In this document: one piece after another, positions 61,676 to 64,000 of the stretch
Layout of the letters: each line of letters starts with the position of its first letter
How positions within the stretch are numbered: position 1 is the first letter of the stretch
Assembly (NCBI GenBank): GCA_963855995.1
Contig: OY979718.1
Coordinates: 37,835,059 to 37,899,058 of the forward strand
Direction: 5' to 3'
DNA length: 64,000 nt
Source of the DNA: Muricea muricata
Lineage: Eukaryota; Cnidaria; Anthozoa; Malacalcyonacea; Plexauridae
The notes under the pieces: generated by a model
Told to the model about the DNA's origin: nothing
Database searches by the model: none
The model's input: the letters and a program-made list of their open reading frames with translations, nothing else
Made by a program: the position numbers and the translations under genes

Positions 61676-61725
61676 CATGTGCATGATTTTTGTTTTGCGT
61701 GGACTATTCCGGAAGTAATATTGTC
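61676..61725 (+). promoter_or_regulatory. Candidate promoter elements before the 61802 open frame
   Basis: TTCTGCGCATGTGCA (NRF-1-like, at about 61670-61684) and TTCCGGAAGTAATA (ETS-like, at about 61707-61720) lie about 80-130 bp before the ATG. In copy 1 the ETS-like site is altered to TTCCGGAATTAATA. Confidence 0.35.
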
Positions 61726-61801
61726 GTTTTTAGTCTGATGGCGTAATATATACATGCACGGCCGCTCAGATTCGCTGCTGTCAACTATTGTATTGGGAGT
61801 G

Positions 61802-62029
61802 ATGGCTGATTCTAGATATAGAGCGTCGAGTTCCAAAGCGAATCCAAATGCAAGCCGTTTTACCAGGTCTGAGGCGAGAAAGGAGTATGATAGGAAGCGG
61901 AATGATTCTGGGGTGTGCTTATTTAAAGCTTTTGAAAGGTGGAGAGCGTTTCAAGATGAACTTGGCCTCAAAACAGACAAGGATGTCGCCGAGTTTCTCC
62001 TTGACAATTATGTTGTCAAAAATACATAA
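61802..62029 (+). CDS. Small intact open frame, 75 aa, unknown
   Basis: Starts MADSRYRASSSKANPNASRF and continues RSEARKEYDRKRNDSGVCLF, KAFERWRAFQDELGLKTDKD and VAEFLLDNYVVKNT. Charged, helical-looking; the FERW..L..K.D.DVA.FLLD pattern resembles the N-terminal part of uncharacterised invertebrate proteins, often with zinc fingers further on. An upstream in-frame ATG at 61754 would add 16 residues. It lies in intron 1 of NXPE B on the opposite strand. The copy 1 version is broken. Confidence 0.45.
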   Translation: MADSRYRASSSKANPNASRFTRSEARKEYDRKRNDSGVCLFKAFERWRAFQDELGLKTDKDVAEFLLDNYVVKNT

Positions 62030-62175
62030 TGGTGTGCATAATATTCACATTGTTTTATGACTCACTTTTTTATTATTTTCTGCTTTGTATACGTTCTTAT
62101 CTTCTGCACCTTCTGTGGTGTTTTTAGTAACGCACAGACTCAAACACAAACAATGTGGCCATTGTCTAGTGAATC

Positions 62176-62690
62176 AAACTTACATCGTCAACAGACCAGA
62201 ATTTGTGAATTAATTTTAACTTTAACAAACTGCAAATTGTGTAAATTTGGCAGCACTGATACTCAAATGCTAATTTGCCAAATAAATAGACCATAGCCTG
62301 GTTATGAGGTTGCATTGACTAGCTGGCTTTTTGTTTGATGAAAGTTAAATCTAACAGGCTAGCTTTGTTTATAAATCTGCTTTATTCAATTGTTTGAAAT
62401 AGCAATCCTGATATGCTTTAGCAGCGTTCCATTATTGCAGTGCAATACTGCAGTGTTGCTTGCAGCAGAACACTCGTCTGGTTTTGACTGTAATAATTTA
62501 CACTGAAACAAAAAAGATTTGGAAGATAATACAATGATAATATTTACGGTATTAATAAATATAAAATAAATGTGCAACACTATAATGATTTTCTAATGTT
62601 TGTCATTTTGCTAGTCACGTCTGTACCTAATGCACATGTCTACAATCTTGCCGGCCTGTACCCAGTATAGATGCCATATTATAGGTACTG
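62176..62690. other. No gene seen
   Basis: Right of the duplication; AT-rich, no repeat or exon recognised. Confidence 0.45.
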
Positions 62691-62691
62691 A

Positions 62692-63030
62692 TCATGAAGG
62701 ATAGGGAGCACGTATCGTTACCACACAGCAACTGGGGATAGCTTTTCTATTGCCCCTTCCCAATCGACCATGTTGCCACAAGACATACTGCCCATAATCA
62801 GCATGTCTAAAGTTTTCATTGTTCCTGATATTGTCTAACATGAGAGCATCTTCTCTAAAGCGCGTTGCAAGATCAAGCCCATTTGGATCGAGGACAAGTT
62901 GTGAGAAAAGTGGTGTTGTTGAAATACAAGGCTGCAATGTGCTTGTGCAACACTTGTTTTCTTCCTGTGTGGGCATAACAACATAGTTTCTGCACTTGCA
63001 CCAAGCTGGAGCTTAACAAACACCTTCTTG
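62692..63030 (-). CDS. P2X7-like intracellular domain fragment
   Basis: Minus-strand reading WCKCRNYVVMPTQEENKCCT, FREDALMLDNIRNNENFRHA, YGQYVLWQHGRLGRGNRKAI and PSCCVVTIRAPYPS. The C.C....MPT..E..CC cluster and the YRQY..W.HG.LG.GNR...PSC block are hallmarks of the zinc-binding cytoplasmic domain of P2X7 receptors, which also occurs alone in many invertebrate proteins. A possible acceptor (gttaag or ctccag) opens it near 63020. The reading stops at 62692 right after YPS, where the family normally runs a few residues further, so it may be complete or slightly cut. An Arg/Gly-rich open stretch lies upstream at 63030-63116. Confidence 0.6.
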
Positions 63031-63139
63031 TCCTCCCTGTCCACTTCCACGTCGCCTTCCTTTTCCAGCTTCTCTACCCCTGCTTGAATTTTCCCCTCCC
63101 TCGTACTCCGACTCATTATAAGGCAAAGTATATATAGAC

Positions 63140-63531
63140 CATGCGATTGACAACAACAGAGTCTCGCAAAGAGGGACCAAACGAAACCAAGTTAAACAGT
63201 TCTATCAAGGCCTATGTTGCGCAAAACTGGCAGGTAACAAGTCCAAATATCCGGCTTTTTGATAAAAAAAATAACCCATTGTGTTATTTCGCTTGTTAGC
63301 TAAGACGAATTAGCCAAGAACTGCCTATACCACTATCTTTTAATGATCCTTTTTTATTTTCTTACTAGATCCTCAAACAACTTAGCTTGGACAGGTATTC
63401 ATTGTAGTTTGTTGTACAATTTTACAATTTCAATACATTATTACAACCAACTAACAATATTGATAACGTCATAGTTTAGAAAGTACCAATAACATTAATA
63501 TTCAATGAACATAAATATGAATTTAACTTAG
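63140..63531. other. No gene seen
   Basis: AT-rich, no feature recognised. Confidence 0.4.
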
Positions 63532-63660
63532 CCACTGTCCTCATCTGATTCACTATCCACAATGTTGTCTTCGTTTAAATCCTCATCGTTTTCATCGTCG
63601 TTAATAGCTCTGTTTTCACAGTCCCCAAGCGAACATGCATCTGTACATTTCAGCCAAGGG
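63532..63660 (-). CDS. Acidic C-terminal exon fragment
   Basis: Reads CPWLKCTDACSLGDCENRAI, NDDENDEDLNEDNIVDSESD and EDSG before a stop at 63532. A CTDACSLGDCEN cysteine motif followed by an acidic tail is the usual end of several transposon-related invertebrate proteins. No upstream exon identified. Confidence 0.35.
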
Positions 63661-63850
63661 CACTAATATACCGGGCGGAGAAACGCGCTCACAAAGCGCT
63701 GATCGATTTGTGATGCGGCAGAGAACTGATGCCAGCGTGTTTTTTGAACGAATTCAGAAGGAGCGTGATTTTGTAGCTTTGTCTTTGTGCGGTTTTTACT
63801 CCGGTTTTATGCGAAGTTTCAAGAAACTCTTAACTTGAAGTTTCGAAACA

Positions 63851-63971
63851 ATGTTTCCTTTACGTCTGAGAACTTTTTTTGTGTTCATTGGACTGTTGTT
63901 GCTTTGTTCTGTTGAAGATATTGAACAAGAAAATACAAGTCAAAATGCTGCCCCACGTAATAGTATTTCAG
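63851..63971 (+). CDS. First exon of a secreted protein (runs off the window)
   Basis: ATG at 63851 followed by a clear signal peptide (MFPLRLRTFFVFIGLLLLCS), then a polar, acidic start of the mature chain (VEDIEQENTSQNAAPRNSIS). The donor TCAG|gtatgt ends the exon at 63971 in phase 1. The family cannot be told from 40 residues. Confidence 0.55.
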
Positions 63972-64000
63972 GTATGTCGCTTATTATTGTCTGTTTGTAT

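Noticed and set aside
63635..63838. 67-codon plus-strand open frame
   Set aside because: No family, overlaps the acidic minus-strand fragment, and stops just before a much better start with signal peptide at 63851.

Overview
The window looks like metazoan nuclear DNA, most probably from a cnidarian or a similar marine invertebrate. It is AT-rich, genes are split by introns with GT/AG borders, and it is crowded with CR1/L2-like LINEs, a LINE with a restriction-like endonuclease, BEL/Pao pieces, a P-element (THAP9-like), a piggyBac relic, hAT and TA-target MITEs, foldback elements and microsatellites. The species assignment is an inference from gene and transposon families.

The main gene is a six-exon NXPE-family gene (neurexophilin/PC-esterase, type II membrane protein) on the minus strand. 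Its coding exons lie at 33096-33554, 29074-29245, 28579-28734, 19009-19258, 12480-12846 and 8372-8587. All borders are GT/AG and all phases match, giving 1620 nt or 539 aa. A second copy lies to the right at 60827-60998, 60331-60486, 58623-58872, 53975-54341 and 46340-46555. Each exon has exactly the same length as its partner; the first exon of this copy is not in the window.

The two genes sit in a segmental duplication of about 7.55-30.49 kb (copy 1) and 45.57-62.18 kb (copy 2). Both copies share a 28S rRNA pseudogene fragment, a P-element, pieces of an antisense LINE and a REL-LINE next to an ATT repeat. They differ by later insertions. Copy 1 carries a nearly full-length CR1/L2-like LINE (19.86-24.53 kb) and a 2.1-kb foldback with a captured zinc-ribbon/ubiquitin-like gene fragment. 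Copy 2 carries more of an antisense LINE (48.2-50.4 kb) and a 585-bp MITE. A tract around exons 2-3 is nearly identical between copies, which suggests gene conversion. Mis-joined haplotypes are the main alternative to a real duplication.

Other regions: 0.38-2.24 kb holds an unrecognised acidic repeat gene (VPDD repeats) on the minus strand whose 3' exon pair is tandemly duplicated. 3.26-7.15 kb is a BEL/Pao RT fragment joined to a LINE that is broken by three younger insertions. 34.0-38.5 kb is a graveyard of retroelement pieces. 38.6-39.4 kb holds a palindrome and a tRNA-derived SINE. 42.77-44.8 kb is a BEL gag interrupted by a piggyBac relic with TTAA duplications. 62.69-63.03 kb encodes a P2X7-like intracellular domain fragment (minus), and at 63.85 kb the first exon of a secreted protein gene begins on the plus strand and runs off the window.
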